The notes below the pieces were generated by a model, which ran no database searches, was not told the origin of the DNA, and was given only the letters and a program-made list of their open reading frames with translations. Position numbers and translations under genes: made by a program. From Polytrichum commune (Eukaryota > Streptophyta > Polytrichopsida > Polytrichales > Polytrichaceae), in contig OX485804.1 in NCBI GenBank assembly GCA_950295325.1, positions 21,082,001 to 21,146,000 on the forward strand: a stretch of DNA of 64,000 nucleotides, given 5' to 3'. Each line of letters begins with the position of its first letter. Position 1 is the stretch's first letter. Positions 24,164-36,760 of the stretch are shown here, in pieces.

Positions 24164-27100
24164 ATGGCGAAGGTTTTTCATACACCACCGAAAAGCGTTG
24201 GCAGGAGTGGTGTATCATTGAGGTTTGATCGGTGTCCTCTCAAGGACCACGTCTCTCCTGAGCCTTCCAGGAAGACTCCGAGGAGCAAGACCCCCAGGAA
24301 ACAGGTTAGTAGGCTTCGGAACGTTTATAATAGCACTTCTGCGAACATACAGTCTTAGTCGTATGCGCAACAACCGTTGCGATCATTGCAACTTCAACTG
24401 CTGTTCAATCAACTAACCCTATCAAAGTAGCTCAGATATGATGTCTCAAGGTATCGGCTTCATTGAATCTTTCAGTACCCTACTTCAACGAAACAAGTCT
24501 TCTGCATTGACTTACTTAGGTTTCTTAGGTGCTGTTTGCGAGGGCGTAAATGTCTTCTTCACCCTACCTTGTGTGTGGGGGTTGAAACAGGAGTAACATG
24601 CAAAGTTACTCGGAACGTTCGTGGTGTTAATTTAAGTAACATATTTAATCCTTCCAATGGCACTCAGGACAGACATGCTTAATCATATCCGCAACCACCA
24701 TTGCCAATGCAACAAGTTATGGTCAATCAACCAATCCTAGCAACGTAGCTCACAAGAGGTCTTCTTAAGATAGCAACTTTATTGAACCTTTCAGTTCTCT
24801 TCAACGAACAACTTCTGCATTGACTTACTTAGGTATCTTATGTTCAGTTTCAAGGGCATGAAGTTCTTGATCACCATACCGTGTGTGTGGTTTAAAGGGC
24901 TTTGCTTGTCGGGATTGGAACTGGAGAAATGAGGATCACGCAAGTTACTCCGAGTGTAGGTGGTGTTAATTTAAGTAACATATGTAACATATGTAACATA
25001 AGTAAGATATGTTCTTTCCAATGGCACTTAAGGACTGGCTTAATCATATCCACAACCACCATTGCCATCATTGCACCAAGTGAGGTTCAATCAACCAGCC
25101 CTATCAAAGTAGCTCAGAAGAGGTATCGAAAGTGGCGCCTTTATTGAAACTTTCAGTTCCCTACTTCAACGAACGACTTCTGCATTGACTTACTAGGTTT
25201 CTTAGGTTCAGTTTCGAAGGCATAAAGTTCTTGATCACCATACTGTGCGTATAATTTGAAGAACTTTGCTTGTCGGGGGTTGAAACTGTGCAAGAATGGA
25301 TTATGCAAGGATTATGCTAGTGTGAAACTCTGAGTCCAATCTCATGCTGAAGAGATTGCTGACATATGTTTGCATGTGTTCTTGCAGAGCGACCGCTTCA
25401 TTACTGACCGCAGTGCCATGGACTTCACAATTGCCAACTACATGGTTGGTTCGGTTAACGAAAACTCGCTGAACAATGATAGTGTGCACTCTCCGCACAA
25501 GGTGCAATTTCGTTTCTTCCCGTCGGTGTCCTGTATCAAAAAAAATCGTGCTAAATAATAGTGCAATAAATCAGAGCCTTGCAGTAGGCAGGGTTTATAG
25601 ATTGGCAATGCAATAAAAGATTAGGGCATAGCTCTGTATCTGCCTCTGTAGTTTTTCCATTCCTTCAAGATGGCTTGCTGGGTTTGATGGTTTGATACTT
25701 ATTTCGTTTGATGACATATAGCGGTTCTCAATCCAGGAAGAGTACAAGAAACAGCCGTCGAAAACGATACTTTCATTAAGAGAAATCTTGTTACTAAAGC
25801 TTGCAACATTTCAGAGGCTTGCAATATGCAGGATGCATGGAATGAAATTGTACTCAGAGATTCGGGAATAGCACGGTAGCTATCCCTAAATTTTTCATTC
25901 CTTCAAGATAACTTGTCCGGCTGCTGGAATCATGGTTGTTCCGTTTGATGAAATGTGGAGGTTCTCAATCTTTCCAGGAAGAGTACAAGAAACAACTGGC
26001 AGAAAATTTACTACGAATCGATAATGGACAAAGACAGAGTAGGATTCTTGCATTCAAGAGCAAGCCTCCACCACCTCCCGAAGGATTTGAGAATGAGCGA
26101 AAGTCCATCTACTCTCAGAACATAGAACCTGGCCAGGTGAAATCCCGGAAAGCCTTTAGACACATCCCTCAATCAGCTGAGAGGACACTGGACGCACCCG
26201 ACCTGGTGGATGACTATTACCTTAACCTGTTGGACTGGAGCTCCGAGAACATCCTTGCAGTAGCCCTTGGGAGCACTGTGTACCTGTGGGATGCTGTCAC
26301 AAGCTCAATTGAAGAGCTCCTAACTGTTGATGAACAGGGCCCCGTGACCAGTGTCTCCTGGGCTCCTGATGGCAAGTACCTCGCTGTGGGGTTCAACAAT
26401 TCGGATGTGCAACTGTGGGATGCCCAAGAGCTTCGTCAGGTACATTCCAATTGCACAACATATCCATGTATGTTTTATGAAATTAACAAAATGAATGAAT
26501 GCAGGATGGATGACATAGTAGAGTTATCCTTTAATGCAATAGGGCTTTTCGTTGGAAGTTGGATCCCCTTTGATTTTACTTTGGTAGTTTTGCATACAAT
26601 ATCGATAATTTATTTCTGAGGTAGTGCTTGAATTTGAATGAAGAGCAACCTAATTTGTGGGTTCATTGAGGGCCAAACTTATTTTAACCACCTCTCGGTG
26701 CACTAAGATGCACTGATATAGAATGTTCTTCATTTAAGCCTGTACACTACCTTCAAGCATGCACCGAAAACTTGCCAAACATGGAAGGTGTTGTATGCAA
26801 AACAACCAACTTCTGACCAGAAGTCATGTTGAATTGGAGGATAACTCTATTACTCTGCTAATTTTCTTCCATGAAGATCACATTTTTGATGGGCTCAGGA
26901 GCTTGAAGACTTGTAGAATATAGAGACTCTTACTCTATAGGTTGACTCAGAGAAAGCCGGATGTGGCAACTGGCACCTGAATGGTATATAGAAATGCTAG
27001 TGAATGAACTGATGTGTGCTTTTCATGTCCTTATGATATCCTTGTATTCTTCATGAAACAGAATGAATGTAAGATAGGATTGTGCTTTTAAATAGAACAT

Positions 27101-29031
27101 AGGCTTCCATCACTGCTAAATTGCACTTCCAATTTTCTCTGACAAGAGATCGCATTTTTGATCGGTGTCAAGAGCTTGAAGACTTGTAGAATGAATAGAG
27201 GCTCTATCCAAGCCTGGAGGTTGTTACTCTTTAGATTAGCCTCATAGAAGGCTGGATATGGTATCTTGCATCTGAATGGCATATAGAAATTCAAGTGATT
27301 GAGCTGATGTGTGCTTTTCATCCTGTGCAGTTGCGGTCATTGAAGGGCCACGCAGCTCGTGTTGGTAGCTTGGCATGGAATGGCCCTACTCTCACAACTG
27401 GCAGTCGTGATAATCTGATACTAAACCACGATGGTAAGTGGCAACTCAAAATTGCAAATCAATTGCTGCTAAGGTGTCTTCGCTCACCATAAGATAACGA
27501 GGGAGGATCTTTTCCAAATCCCACCCTTAATTTTTCAAGTAGGTCTTAATAGAAATCAACCATCTACATCCAAATGGGAAATGGGAGTCCTAAACCCTAA
27601 ACGGACTGTTCTTCCAGATTAAGGAACACACTCCAATTCTGCATCCACCAGATAGTAAATTACATTCTAATAGAACTTGGTGGATTGCACACGGTTTCGG
27701 TGCAGTGAGGATACGGGAACACGTAACTGGGAGTATGGAGGCTCATGACCAAGAAGTTTGCGGGTTGAAGTGGTCACCATCAGGACAGCAACTCGCGAGT
27801 GGGGGCAATGACAACTTACTTCACATATGGGATGCGGCCGCTGCTTCATCGCAAGGCCCCAGCCCCTACCTCCACCGGCTTGATGACCATCAAGCTGCTG
27901 TGAAGGCATTGGCATGGTGTCCTTTCCAAAGCAACCTGCTCGCCTCCGGTGGTGGAACCGCAGACCGTTGCATCAAGTTTTGGAACACACACACTGGTGC
28001 TTGTGTGAATAGCATTGATACTCACTCTCAGGTAACGATACAAATTGTGATATACACTACTTCTAAGTGCTACATTTGTCTCTATTGCGTGCATCTCGAT
28101 GGCATACAAGATGCACTAAGGTAAGGGGCCTTAAACGGACACTTTTAGGTCTGCACTCACTTGTTGTAGGATAGGAAAACATGCAATTAGTGTAATATGA
28201 TTGGCAAATCCAAATCGTGCCCGTAGTTAGTTTTTGGAGCTCATATGAATATCTAATCCATTGCTAAAGTGAAGACTTTTTTTCTTGTTAATTGATCATA
28301 TAGGTGGCCCCCAATTATGTTGACTATTGAGCCTAGAATGGTTATCAAGTTTTGAGCACGTAGTGCAACCTCTTATAAACACATGTCCATTCTTAGATCC
28401 ATTCTTGATTCACACACCACTTAAATATAGGTGTCCTTGAGGATGAGTAACCAAATTTTCTAGTCTCGCCCTTATACAGATTAGGGACTGGAAGGTCAGA
28501 CATCTCTAATCTGATTAAGCTCAGGGCTGGAATTGGATATGGTTATGATCAACTGCAACACGAGCTGGGGACTTACCGATCTATGTGGTGGTTGTGTATA
28601 GGTTTGCGCTTTACAATGGAGTCGGCATGAGCGTGAGATACTTAGTTCCCACGGCTTCAGCCAGAATCAGCTTTGCCTATGGAAGTACCCCTCAATGGTC
28701 AAGATGGCTGAACTCACTGGTCACACCTCGAGAGTCCTTCACTTGGCACAGGTATCCTCACCTTCTCACTTGTGGTGCTAAGCTTATATGCTTATGCAGA
28801 TCCTGAATTAAATTTCTGCCACAATTTGTTTTATGAGTTATTACCTTGTAGACTGATCTCGACTTTGTGTCCTTCCAGAGCCCAGATGGATATACGGTGG
28901 CTTCTGCGGCTGGTGATGAGACTCTTAGATTCTGGCAAGTCTTTGGGATGCCTGAGACCTTAAAGGTATCTTCAAAGGCCAAGACCAAGGAGGTTGGGAG
29001 TGCTCTTAATTCATTGACAAGAATTCGATAA
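24164..29031 (+). CDS. CDC20: CDC20 (FIZZY), WD40 activator of the anaphase-promoting complex
   Basis: Exons: 24164-24304, 25388-25501, 25978-26439, 27331-27433, 27706-28031, 28602-28751 and 28879-29031; 1449 nt, 482 aa, close to plant CDC20. The protein recruits substrates to APC/C at metaphase-anaphase. Seen: C-box-like DRFITDR (49-55), MAD2-binding-type RILAFKSKP (107-115), [21 protein letters not shown]-type entry to the propeller, WD40 repeats (for example [19 protein letters not shown]) and the C-terminal Ile-Arg tail (TRIR) that docks on APC/C. The sequence around the first blade is of CDC20 rather than CDH1/FZR type. Odd: the C-box has Thr where family members have Pro. Introns 1, 2 and 3 contain tandem duplications, and intron 5 holds a family A repeat. 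The start at 24164 opens the only in-frame first exon ending on a donor that joins exon 2 in phase. Confidence 0.93.
24358..25320 (+). repeat. Tandem triplication in CDC20 intron 1
   Basis: Three copies of a 315-370 bp unit. Anchors: CCTATCAAAGTAGCTCAG-like at about 24418, 24735 and 25101; TTCTGCATTGACTTACT at about 24498, 24816 and 25177; GTGGTGTTAATTTAAGTAAC in the first two. The copies are about 80 percent alike by eye. Confidence 0.85.
25555..26015 (+). repeat. Tandem duplication of CDC20 intron 2 and the start of exon 3
   Basis: The block ending in real exon 3 (about 25800-26015) is preceded by a diverged copy (about 25555-25790). The copy reproduces GGTTCTCAATCCAGGAAGAG plus TACAAGAAACAG, that is, the acceptor and first codons of exon 3, and then loses the frame. 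Confidence 0.8.
26876..27328 (+). repeat. Tandem duplication in CDC20 intron 3
   Basis: About 26876-27030 and 27145-27320 share GAGCTTGAAGACTTGTAGAAT, GGCATATAGAAAT-type and GAGCTGATGTGTGCTTTTCAT-type phrases. The second copy runs into the exon 4 acceptor. Confidence 0.8.
28168..28392 (+). repeat. Dispersed repeat family A copy inside CDC20 intron 5
   Basis: Forward family A copy: GGAGCTCATATGAATATCTA, TTATGTTGACTATTGAGCCT, GGTTATCAAGTTTTGAGCAC. Confidence 0.7.
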
Positions 29032-29703
29032 TAGGATGTGCCTTACCCTTATACCAACCCAAGAACATGTGCAGCTTTACCATCTTCTTCATCACTGTGA
29101 GAGGTATGTACATATTCACCGATTCTTTTGTATCATAACACTCTAAAAGTCACGAATATGAAATTTTGCACGACGACCTATGTATGTTTGATGTGAAGTT
29201 GCACCCACTTTGAAAGATGTTTATTAAACCCCTTCATCAGTACCACACTGGGTTTCTCAAGAAGCGGACTCTTATCAGAAGCTCCCTTATTCATGATACC
29301 ATAGATCACATATACACGTTCATCAACACTCGTACAATTTTGACTTTGTGCATGGTGTGCATTTTTGTATTATTTTGCTGCCACTTTATTTCATATGCAT
29401 ATTATCTCTGTAATATGCACGCCCTATGTGGGCCTAACTGACGGTGTTTGATAAACACCAACATATTCCATAGGAACTATTCCTCTTCTTGCACTGTCTG
29501 CTGACAACCTCGTCAATTATTCCAGCTATGTACACCATATATTGGTTTTAGTATCCTGAGCAATCTCCAAGGAAGCATTCTCCTGCAATGTCTAGAGGTG
29601 GTGAATCTCTAAGATGCTTATTTTTAGAGGACTATGTACAACTCGGGTTTGCTAATTTATTTTTATATTTTTATCTTCCTCTCTTGTTCTTATTTATAGC
29701 AGA

Positions 29704-31426
29704 CTAGGAAAGGTAACTCTTGGCAATGACGCCTGAACAACCTTTTGGGAAGTAGGCACCAGGCTCTGAAGCATTGCCACTTCCATACAGAAATTGAAGA
29801 CTCTTTTGAGGGAAGTGGAAATATGCCAGTGAGTCTGCATCAGCAGAAAGTATATTCCCTGTCAGTTTTCCCTCAGGTCCAAGTGCCTTTGGCACCTCCA
29901 GGCCCTCATCATCTAACTTGATGTCATTGCTCAGTAGATTGGCCAAGTTTGAGAGTGCATCTGTAAAGTTTGCTACGGTGTACTCGTAAGGTGGAACTTT
30001 CTTGTCCTTCAGTCTGTACATTTCAGCTCGGATTATGGCGTCCTGGCCTGCTTCAATTCCCAACAACCTGGCCACCAGCTACACAACCAGTGCATGTAGA
30101 GGCTCAGAATTTACTCGAGGGGTAAGAGGGTTTGAGGTTCCTGAACTCAAATAAGGATCAAGATTGGGAACATGACATATTATTTCTCTGTCACTATGGT
30201 TTGTCAGAGACTGTTTATTCAGGTAGAATGATAACTTTTGCACATGTTTTGGTGCAGTGTGAATTTCTGTTGGTAGATGTAATCTTATATTCCTTGGAAG
30301 ATGTCTCTTGTGTGTACTCTGAGATTCTGATTCTTGTTGAGGTCAAAGGAGACGGCATAAAGGCACCTCTACTACACCATGGTCCATGTCATTCAAATTT
30401 TACTCTGATAATTAGCTACTGGAACTTACCAATTTTGCTGCAGGGCACTGGAGAAGTTTGGAGAAGCCAACGTAACCGAGCATGCCGGTATATGGAATGC
30501 TGTAGGTGGAGATGAGGAAATTCAAGCTATTGGTGTAAGGATCGAATGGTGGGCTCAATGTCGTGTTGAATGCCATGTTCATGACCTCGGCCCACAAGGT
30601 TGTGCTTACATCCATCTGGGGTCGAGGAATATTATATGTCTTTCCCAGTACACTCTTGATAGCCCTGCACCCAATCCATGACACTGTGTCATATAGCACC
30701 TTGGGAACCTTCAGGCCACAAAGAAGAGCGATCCTGGAAAGGTGAGAGATCATTTCACTTGCAACTACGTACAATCAATAGAACTGTCATTTGTTGGTGG
30801 ATTCTTCGAAGAGCTTATGCAATTAAAATACCAAAGAACAATCCAAGTATTTTGATAGCCCCACACACGGTCATATAGGACTTCAAGAACCTTCAGGCCA
30901 CGTAGAAGATTGTACCTGCAAAGGTGAGAGTTCATTTCACTTGCAATCACATACAATTGATAGAATCATAATTATTTGGTTGATTCGTGGGAGAGCTTAT
31001 CATGCACTTAAAATGCCAATTTTTCTTCCTCAGTATTTGCATATACTGCCACGAAGGCTACATTGTTACAAGTGAGTATGTGAACCTGATGTGGCCAATC
31101 TCCTCCAGGGCTAGCTGCTCCAGGATATCATAATAGTAGGAGGTCAAATTGACCTTCTGAACCCCAATGGGCTTGGGACCTCCACCCACCAAGGAGGGAG
31201 CCGCCTTGTCCAGACCATAGCCGTATACTGAATTCAACAGGTACTCAGCCTCCAAGTACTCCACATTCAATGAAAACTGAAGAATCTCCAGGTCTGTTGT
31301 AGAGTAATTGCAGGAGGGAGTGTTCTCCAGATGAGTTGGAGACCAAGGATGAGCACTGTCAACAAATCCAAAGGTTACATAGAGCACAAAGATCACAGCC
31401 CCGACAACCTGCAAGGGGGTGCCCAT
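29704..31426 (-). CDS. Desiccation-related protein, PCC13-62 type (ferritin-like domain)
   Basis: Exons on the minus strand: 31426-31086, 30733-30430 and 30078-29704; 1020 nt, 339 aa. The start Met is followed by a hydrophobic signal peptide (VVGAVIFVLYVTFGFVDSAH), then a ferritin-like fold with EYLEAEYLLNSVYGYGLD, LALEEIGHIR, PPFDPYTNSLNFL, GIEAGQDAIIRAEMY and a C-terminal YGSGNASEPGAYFPKGC block, all typical of the family first known from the resurrection plant Craterostigma. The Glu/His residues of the EEIGHIR helix are kept. The protein is probably secreted or in the endomembrane system; its biochemical role is not settled, but it is drought- and ABA-linked in known members. The gene is convergent with CDC20. 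Intron 1 contains a degenerate second copy of the start of exon 2. Confidence 0.9.
30661..31020 (-). repeat. Tandem duplication of intron 1 and exon 2 edge of the desiccation-related gene
   Basis: About 30661-30835 (real exon 2 edge) and 30857-31020 (copy) share AACCTTCAGGCCAC, AAAGGTGAGAG and TCATTTCACTTGCAA. The copy, read on the minus strand, keeps a TTTGCAG acceptor and translates as YNLLRGLKVLEVLYDR beside the real IALLCGLKVPKVLYDT. Confidence 0.85.
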
Positions 31427-31532
31427 CTTGGATCTACAACAGGTGGTTGATTTTCTACTCCCTCAACTAGGTCTGTCAATGCAGTAAAGTGTTCAATTTC
31501 TGTGAATGACGAGATTTAGAGTGCAAAGGATC

Positions 31533-31540
31533 TTATATAG
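31533..31540 (-). promoter_or_regulatory. TATA box of the desiccation-related gene
   Basis: The minus strand reads CTCTATATAAGATCC about 107 nt before the start codon. A palindromic GACGTC (31752-31757), the core of bZIP/ABA-type sites, lies about 215 bp further upstream. Confidence 0.55.
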
Positions 31541-31559
31541 AGTGGAGGGGAGACACTAC

Positions 31560-32409
31560 TAGCTGGTAGGTGAAAAATCTTCTACCACAATCAGATGATT
31601 GCCTAACTTACGCGATTCGGTTGCGAACAAGATCAGTTGAGATGTGGATTTGCAACTTTTTGTTTGTTGTGGGAATTGCATCATTGTTCTCATTGCAAAC
31701 ACCACAACTTCGCATCTGTATCTGGTCTGAATTCTTGCTGTATTTGACCACGACGTCATTGTCCTTCGCAGAACTGTGCTTGTGGAATCCCCAGGAGCTT
31801 CCACGGCCTCAAGTGTCACATTGGCTCCAGAGTCCACATACATGGCACTTACGAACCTAGTCTGATTTCTCGCCTTGACTATCCTGTCACTTTTTTCTTC
31901 ATGAAATAAGCCACCATTGTGTTTCTTGTAATCTCCATGCTTACATCTCCTTCCCGACCATAGTCACTGCCAAGGAGTTTAGGCCTCCCATCATCTTTGC
32001 ATGCACAACTCGGTTTCGTGGCGTGTAGGTGAATAGGATCAGTTTGGGTGGAAACATCAGTGGTCCGGATCACAAAATGAAGCCCACAGAGAAAGTGAAT
32101 TGTGAATCTTTTCAGAACCTTCCCCCTTCCTCATAAAACCAGTCTTCATATCCCACGACACATTAGTTTCACATTCAACAAAACAAGGATTCTCCAGCGT
32201 GTACGTGCTACCCTTTGTGCCTCACATCAGTTCTAAGAATTTCTTGATCTCAATTCCAACTGAAAGTAAGCTTATCCCTTTGTAAAAACCAGTCACAAAG
32301 CACTTCTTTGCTTTCTTAGTCCGTTCTCAAGCATATTATCCTCATTTTGGCACTTATTACTTGTGCTTTATGCAGTGTTCCTGCCCTCAAATCCCACAAT
32401 GCCTCCATG
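31560..32409. other. Upstream region of the desiccation-related gene
   Basis: No gene is supported. It contains the promoter of the minus-strand gene at its left end; the rest is unremarkable. Confidence 0.5.
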
Positions 32410-32570
32410 ACATTATTATTGAGCAGTGTGCGTTCGTTCATGTGGGCCCTGAGAATATAACCATGGGGTGCCCCAACCTAGTGCAAACTCAGACTTATTT
32501 AATATGATTCTCCTTGCATGGGTATATTCTCAGGGCCCACATGAACGAACGCACATTGCTTAATAATGTT
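32410..32570. mobile_element. MITE with about 45-bp terminal inverted repeats (family 1)
   Basis: Left arm GTGTGCGTTCGTTCATGTGG, continuing GCCCTGAGAATATAACCATG; right arm CATGGGTATATTCTCAGGGC, continuing CCACATGAACGAACGCACAT. Outer ends CATTATTA / TAATAATG also pair. There is no coding capacity. Confidence 0.8.
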
Positions 32571-32943
32571 ATGTCCCCTCAAGGCATTACCCTGTACATA
32601 ATCTCTTCTTGATGGAAATTATGAACTAGATAACCAACGTGAGGAGAGTGTAAGATGATGAGCCGTGGGAACAACGAGTCATCCACCTACTTGAGTTGGT
32701 TATTAATCATGACCGATAATCTTGTGAACAAATACTGAGAATTATGGATGATATCATGCCCCCATAGATGAAACATCGTGACGAATCCAATGTCTGGGGA
32801 AGTTTTTGGGCATAATCGAACATGATCCTAGTGTTTTCAAGTTCAACTACTTACATTATTCTCTAAATTCCTCTAAACAATCGTTGATTTTTTTGAAATC
32901 TTAAATTTTATTTCTCAAACTCAAGTGGTTCATCTATAACTTA

Positions 32944-33444
32944 GGGGCGGTTTACACTATGGACCAAGAGCCATGACCATGAAATTCTAAAATATGTGAT
33001 TGGAGAGTAAAGTGCTCTTGGTCCCATTTGGCTTTACACTACCTTGAAAAAAGGAGAATGACCACTAACTTTGAGGTCCCCAAAAACTACTAAAATCTGC
33101 CATTTGGATAATGTGCCATGGTCCAACGGGTTTTCCGTTGAGGCGAGGCAAAATGCTCGACTCAACGGAAATCAAGGGAGCCGTAAGGCTAAAAATCAGC
33201 CATTGGCCGATTTTTTTATATATATATTTGTTTTCCTGATTTTTTTGACGTTACTATATTTATATTAAAAAAATCAGCCCAAAGTTGTCCCAGTCCAAAT
33301 CCACTTTACACTACAAGAGTGACCAAGCCACTCAAAAATCCATTTTTGATTTTTCATGGTCACGGCTCTTGGCCAAGAGCTATGACCATGAAAATGATTT
33401 AATTTTCTTGGTCATGGCTCTTGGTCCATAGTGTAAACCGCCCC
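32944..33444. mobile_element. Non-autonomous DNA transposon, PIF/Harbinger-like (501 bp)
   Basis: The terminal inverted repeats start GGGGCGGTTTACACTATGGA and continue CCAAGAGCCATGACCA; the right end is the reverse complement. A 3-bp TTA duplication flanks it exactly (32941-32943 and 33445-33447), as in PIF/Harbinger and Tourist elements. The interior has extra GGTCATGGCTCTTGG copies and no transposase frame. Confidence 0.8.
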
Positions 33445-33447
33445 TTA

Positions 33448-36179
33448 CAGTCAGTGTTCCCCATTCATTGGACGAGTTCTAATAACCCTTATGCTCTTCA
33501 ATTGGGTATGTTAGATAATAGCCATCAAGTGAGCCTATCTTATGGCTACTTGTTGCTCGGTTGGGTCCACCCAACGGCCATTGTAATAAACATGGTGCAC
33601 AAGCTACAACCATTGGATATATACAAGAGGAGATCCTTAAGAATGTTTTTCGAAATTTGATGTTCTAATGCATCCAATATGCGGGAATTCGAACATAATT
33701 GTTGAACTAATGCAAAATGAATCTATGAAAGCACTAATTTTTTACAACAATAATGAGAATGAGAACAAGAATAAGAAAGCCTAGGTACTTGTGACATTCA
33801 TATTATGCCCATAAGTATACGATTCATACTTCAAAAGTAGACATAAAGTATCTAGAATGGTATTGAATATGGTCGCTTCTTGAAGGAGTTGCTAAACCGC
33901 CTAGAAAACACCCCTCATTGTTAGAATGCACTACACAAATGTCGTATTTAGTGTCATATGGTAGTCTATGTCACTTGTGGTGATTTTTTTAACGACACTT
34001 CTTATGAATAAGTTCAAAAGTATTGTCATGGATGATTGAAATTTGATAAAATCTCTACCAATGGCAATCATACAAACAAAGCTCAGTATATTTTGCATCT
34101 TAAGTTTTTTCTAATGAAACATTGTCATGGAGGATTGAATTTTGAATGAAAAAGCAACTTAGTAAGAGATGATAATTACAATATTATAAATTTATAATAC
34201 CCAAAGTATCTTACAAGGAATGACAAATACTTTTAGGTTTACATTTGGTGTTGGTGACATTACACGGGCGGTTTACGATTAGTGTATTGAGCAAGACAAA
34301 TAGGAAAGTTGGTGACACTAAATACAACATATAGTGCACTTATAAGGGGTTAGATCAAAGTTGTAGGTATTTGTTGTACATGTGTCAGTCACCTACTTTA
34401 TCCAGGCCCTAAGAAAGCATCATGAGCTTGCATGTGGCAATACCATATGTTAAGTATGTTGTAATTTGATTTGATACAAAATGATGAACATCTTCAACAT
34501 TTTGCACATATCGTTGTTGAATTCTCATGGAGATTACATAGAAAATGCCTAACCCAAGGGCATGCTATTAACGATACGAGCTTAACCCCTAAAGGCCCCT
34601 TTTCCACATAGTAACACATATTCTTCAAGTGCTATAAAATGAAGGTGATCTCAAGGCTAGAAAGTAAAAGGCGCCGTGAAGTATTCAACTTGTTGATATG
34701 AATTAAAAGTTGTACCTTTGGTGTCTCGAACTAGCTTGGTGATCTCCGTGTGCAATTTTTTTTGTTTCAAATTGAAGGTTATATACATTGGTATGTGTAA
34801 TAAGGTTGCCTCTATGAATATGTTGTCTTTTTTACTTATGAAGATTACCTTGGGTAAAAATTAGATTGAAATTTTTATAACTTTTCTTATCCATCCATAT
34901 ATCTACTATTGTAAAGAGGTGTTTGTTATATTTATTATTGTGGTAGTAAATACCCAATATATTGTAGAGTGTCGATATGTTAGTGTGGGGCAACCTAGTT
35001 GCACATATCAATGTAGATGTGATGAGCACATATAATGATGTATATCAAAATTTGAAAGTCACAGTATAACCAACTCTGGATGGTACGAAAGGGATGTTTA
35101 GCTTAAATGAAATATAATTTTAGAACAAGGCATTCATAAGTGAATTTTCAAGGGAGTACATGATAATGATAAATGTTTATGTGTTAACATTCATTCAGTT
35201 GTGATATGATGTTGCATTACTTACGAATCAAGAACTTTTAAACTAGTCTAAATAAAATTTGGGACAATATTATTATAGATGTACAAAATATATGAATGTC
35301 TTTGGAAAAGCTCTCTTGAAGAAGTGAAATTTGGACATGGATTTTTTTAAAATTTTTTTTATCAAAGATTTTGTGATTCCTTTGCATTCAACTAGTTGAA
35401 AACATTTATTGGTTGCACATCAATTTTCAAAAAAAAAATTAATAATTCAAATATCCATATATATATATATATATATAATTTTTTTTGGTCAAGAGTAGAT
35501 ACTTATACCATCTATTGGCACAAAGAAATTGAGAAAAATGACTTCACTTGGATCCCTATCAATCCTTTTGAGAATTTTCATTAGGGCTAAAATGTCCTTG
35601 TGGAACATTAGAGCTTCATGGAAAAGTGCCCATTGACTTAATTTTTGATGCCTATTTCTATTGTGCCAAAGTTGAGAAGCTAGGTATATAGCATTATTAA
35701 GCCACAAGCAAGTACTCTTTGGTTTCAATAATCAACATAAATGGCACAATAAAAATTCGGTTTGTGTTTAGAAAATTCATATTATCCCTAACATGCTTGA
35801 GATACAACCGCAATGTAGTATAACTTCTTCATGGTACTTGACACACATATCAATGTCCTTGGTTCGAATTCAATGAAAAGAACCGGAATTGGAACGAGAA
35901 GTGGCTCCAATAGTGCCATGATGTACTTTTGGATGTGTCCATCATAGTGAGATGGAATAAAGAACACCTCTTGCATGTTGAATAATGTTATGTACTTTAG
36001 AAATGGATACTATTCAAAGGACCAACAACACAACTCATTGGTTGTAGGAGATCATAAGTCGGTATTCAACGCTATGTGTTTTGGAGGCTCCATGTAGCCA
36101 TTGCAATCGCAATTAACTCCCTAACTCATGAATCATATCTAAATCACACAACGTCAAAATTTCACGAACTACATACCAA
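33448..36179. other. AT-rich intergenic region
   Basis: No gene is supported. An AT microsatellite lies at about 35457-35478. Open frames are short and AT-driven. Confidence 0.6.
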
Positions 36180-36310
36180 TACTCAGGAATGTGGTTTCGT
36201 TCCATGGGCCATGAGACTATAACCATGGGATGTTGGGAGCTCATTATGAATCTAAATCATCCCATGGCTATATTCCCATGGCTCACAGAACAAAAACACG
36301 GTGCTAAGTA
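36180..36310. mobile_element. MITE, diverged member of family 1 (131 bp)
   Basis: Ends TACTCAG / CTAAGTA. Inner arms GGTTTCGTTCCATGGGCC ... ACTATAACCATGGGATG pair with CATCCCATGGCTATATTCCC ... GGCTCACAGAACAAAAACAC. The GTTCGTTC..GAGAATATAACCATGG order matches the element at 32410-32570. Confidence 0.65.
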
Positions 36311-36439
36311 ATCTTATGTAGAGTGCATTTGGACCCCCTCGTCATGAATCTAATATCTTTTTAAAAATAATCCATGAAATGTTTAGAACTTGATAAGGGT
36401 CTCAAGTGCTCAAAGTATCCTTTATAAGGTAGATGACCC

Positions 36440-36760
36440 TTATGTATTTACTTTTCTATGAGTGAACAATTATATTTGAGTGATATGTGGTAGGTGTGGT
36501 TCCAAACAGATATGTGTTAAAGACATTGCACTATGTGCTCAAAATATGATAACCATTCTAGGCTCTATAGTCAACACATCTATCTATCTATCTATCTATC
36601 TATCTAAAGAAATGGGGATGGGGGGACCTAAATGGCCATCTAATGAACATGAGAATCTTAACTTTATAAAGAATGAGATATTCATATGAGCTCCCAAAAT
36701 AATGCGGAAAGTGGCTACAGTCTCGATTTGGACTTGCTAACGATCTCATACTAAGGACCA
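36440..36760 (-). repeat. Dispersed repeat family A, reverse copy, with a TCTA microsatellite
   Basis: Reverse complement of family A (ATGATAACCATTCTAGGCTC; TTCATATGAGCTCCCAAAAT). (ATCT)6 at about 36583-36606 lies in its middle. Confidence 0.7.
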
